From positions 25,306 to 45,764 of the forward strand of contig MU646534.1 in assembly GCA_026770585.1 (NCBI GenBank): a DNA stretch of 20,459 nucleotides, in the 5' to 3' direction. Shown here in pieces: positions 20,258 through 20,459 of the stretch. The notes beneath the pieces were generated by a model, which had not been told where the DNA came from, made no database searches, and saw nothing but the letters and a program-made list of their open reading frames with translations. Positions within the stretch are counted from its first letter, which is position 1. Every line of letters starts with the position of its first letter. This DNA is from Baffinella frigidus (lineage: Eukaryota; Cryptophyceae; Cryptomonadales; Baffinellaceae). Both the position numbers and the translations under genes were made by a program.

Positions 20258-20350
20258 GGGTTCAGGGTCCAGAGTTCAGGGTTCAGGGTTCAGGGCTCAG
20301 GGTCCAGGGTCCAGGGTTCATGGTTCAGGAGGCAGGGTTAAGGGTTCGGG
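20258..20350 (+). repeat. GGGTTCA heptamer tract
   Basis: About twelve GGGTTCA/GGGTCCA units, preceded by a C-run at 20219-20232. Confidence 0.85.
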
Positions 20351-20388
20351 ACATCTCGTTGGTAGGATACGCTCCCATGCCCCCTCAC

Positions 20389-20423
20389 GACGCGTCATCC
20401 ACAGGGTCTACGTCCACCACCAG
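20389..20423 (-). CDS. DDX1: Partial DDX1 exon X (3' edge)
   Basis: Reads LVVDVDPVDDA plus two nucleotides before a good GTGAGG donor. Animal DDX1 has VVV-VNP--D at this place, directly after the HH of exon W. Upstream (20424-20459) is a pyrimidine-rich stretch without an AG acceptor or the expected HH codons, so this may be a 5'-truncated copy. It ends in phase 2, unlike the other exons. Confidence 0.35.
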
Positions 20424-20459
20424 GAAGAGGGGAGGAGGGGGAAGAGTGGGGGGTTGGGG

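Noticed and set aside
1-20459. tRNA or rRNA genes
   Set aside because: No cloverleaf with the usual GGTTCRANNCC box and acceptor stem, and no conserved rRNA stretches were recognised by eye on either strand.

Overview
The window looks like nuclear DNA from a microbial eukaryote, most likely an alga or protist. Three things support this: TTTAGGG-type (plant/algal/dinoflagellate-style) telomere-like repeats, genes split into very small exons with GT..AG introns, and a DDX1-type DEAD-box helicase. There are no bacterial operons, rRNA or tRNA genes, or CRISPR arrays. Most open frames longer than 60 codons are chance frames in repeats or shadows of real exons. Exon limits below come from reading frames and splice signals by eye, without alignment software.

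Right half (about 20.4 kb down to 11.8 kb, minus strand): the 3' part of a DDX1-like RNA helicase gene. Nine complete exons can be placed in order from 19601 to 12332. Every one is a multiple of three and sits in phase 0, and together they give 270 codons covering helicase motifs IV, V and VI and most of the C-terminal tail. The 5' half lies beyond the right edge. The introns hold broken extra copies of the neighbouring exon edge with its splice site, always in gene order, along with telomere-like heptamers, minisatellites, a 146-bp tandem repeat and small inverted-repeat elements.

Left half (about 10.6 kb down to 0.45 kb, minus strand): exons of what appears to be a second gene, for a polytopic membrane protein. 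Four exons (8308 to 6476) join in consistent phase. Further hydrophobic exons follow, and the region ends in two alternative C-terminal exons that share a five-cysteine cluster. The same habit of partial exon copies is seen here. The family is not identified; a distant polycystin-like membrane protein is only a guess.

Between the two copies of that gene's P/Q exons, on the plus strand at 8419-9039, lies the only intact uninterrupted gene. It encodes a 206-residue single-pass membrane protein with an acidic outer domain and strongly C/G-ending codons.

The main novelty is the architecture: two neighbouring genes whose introns are largely built from decayed copies of their own exon edges and splice sites, mixed with interstitial telomere-like DNA.
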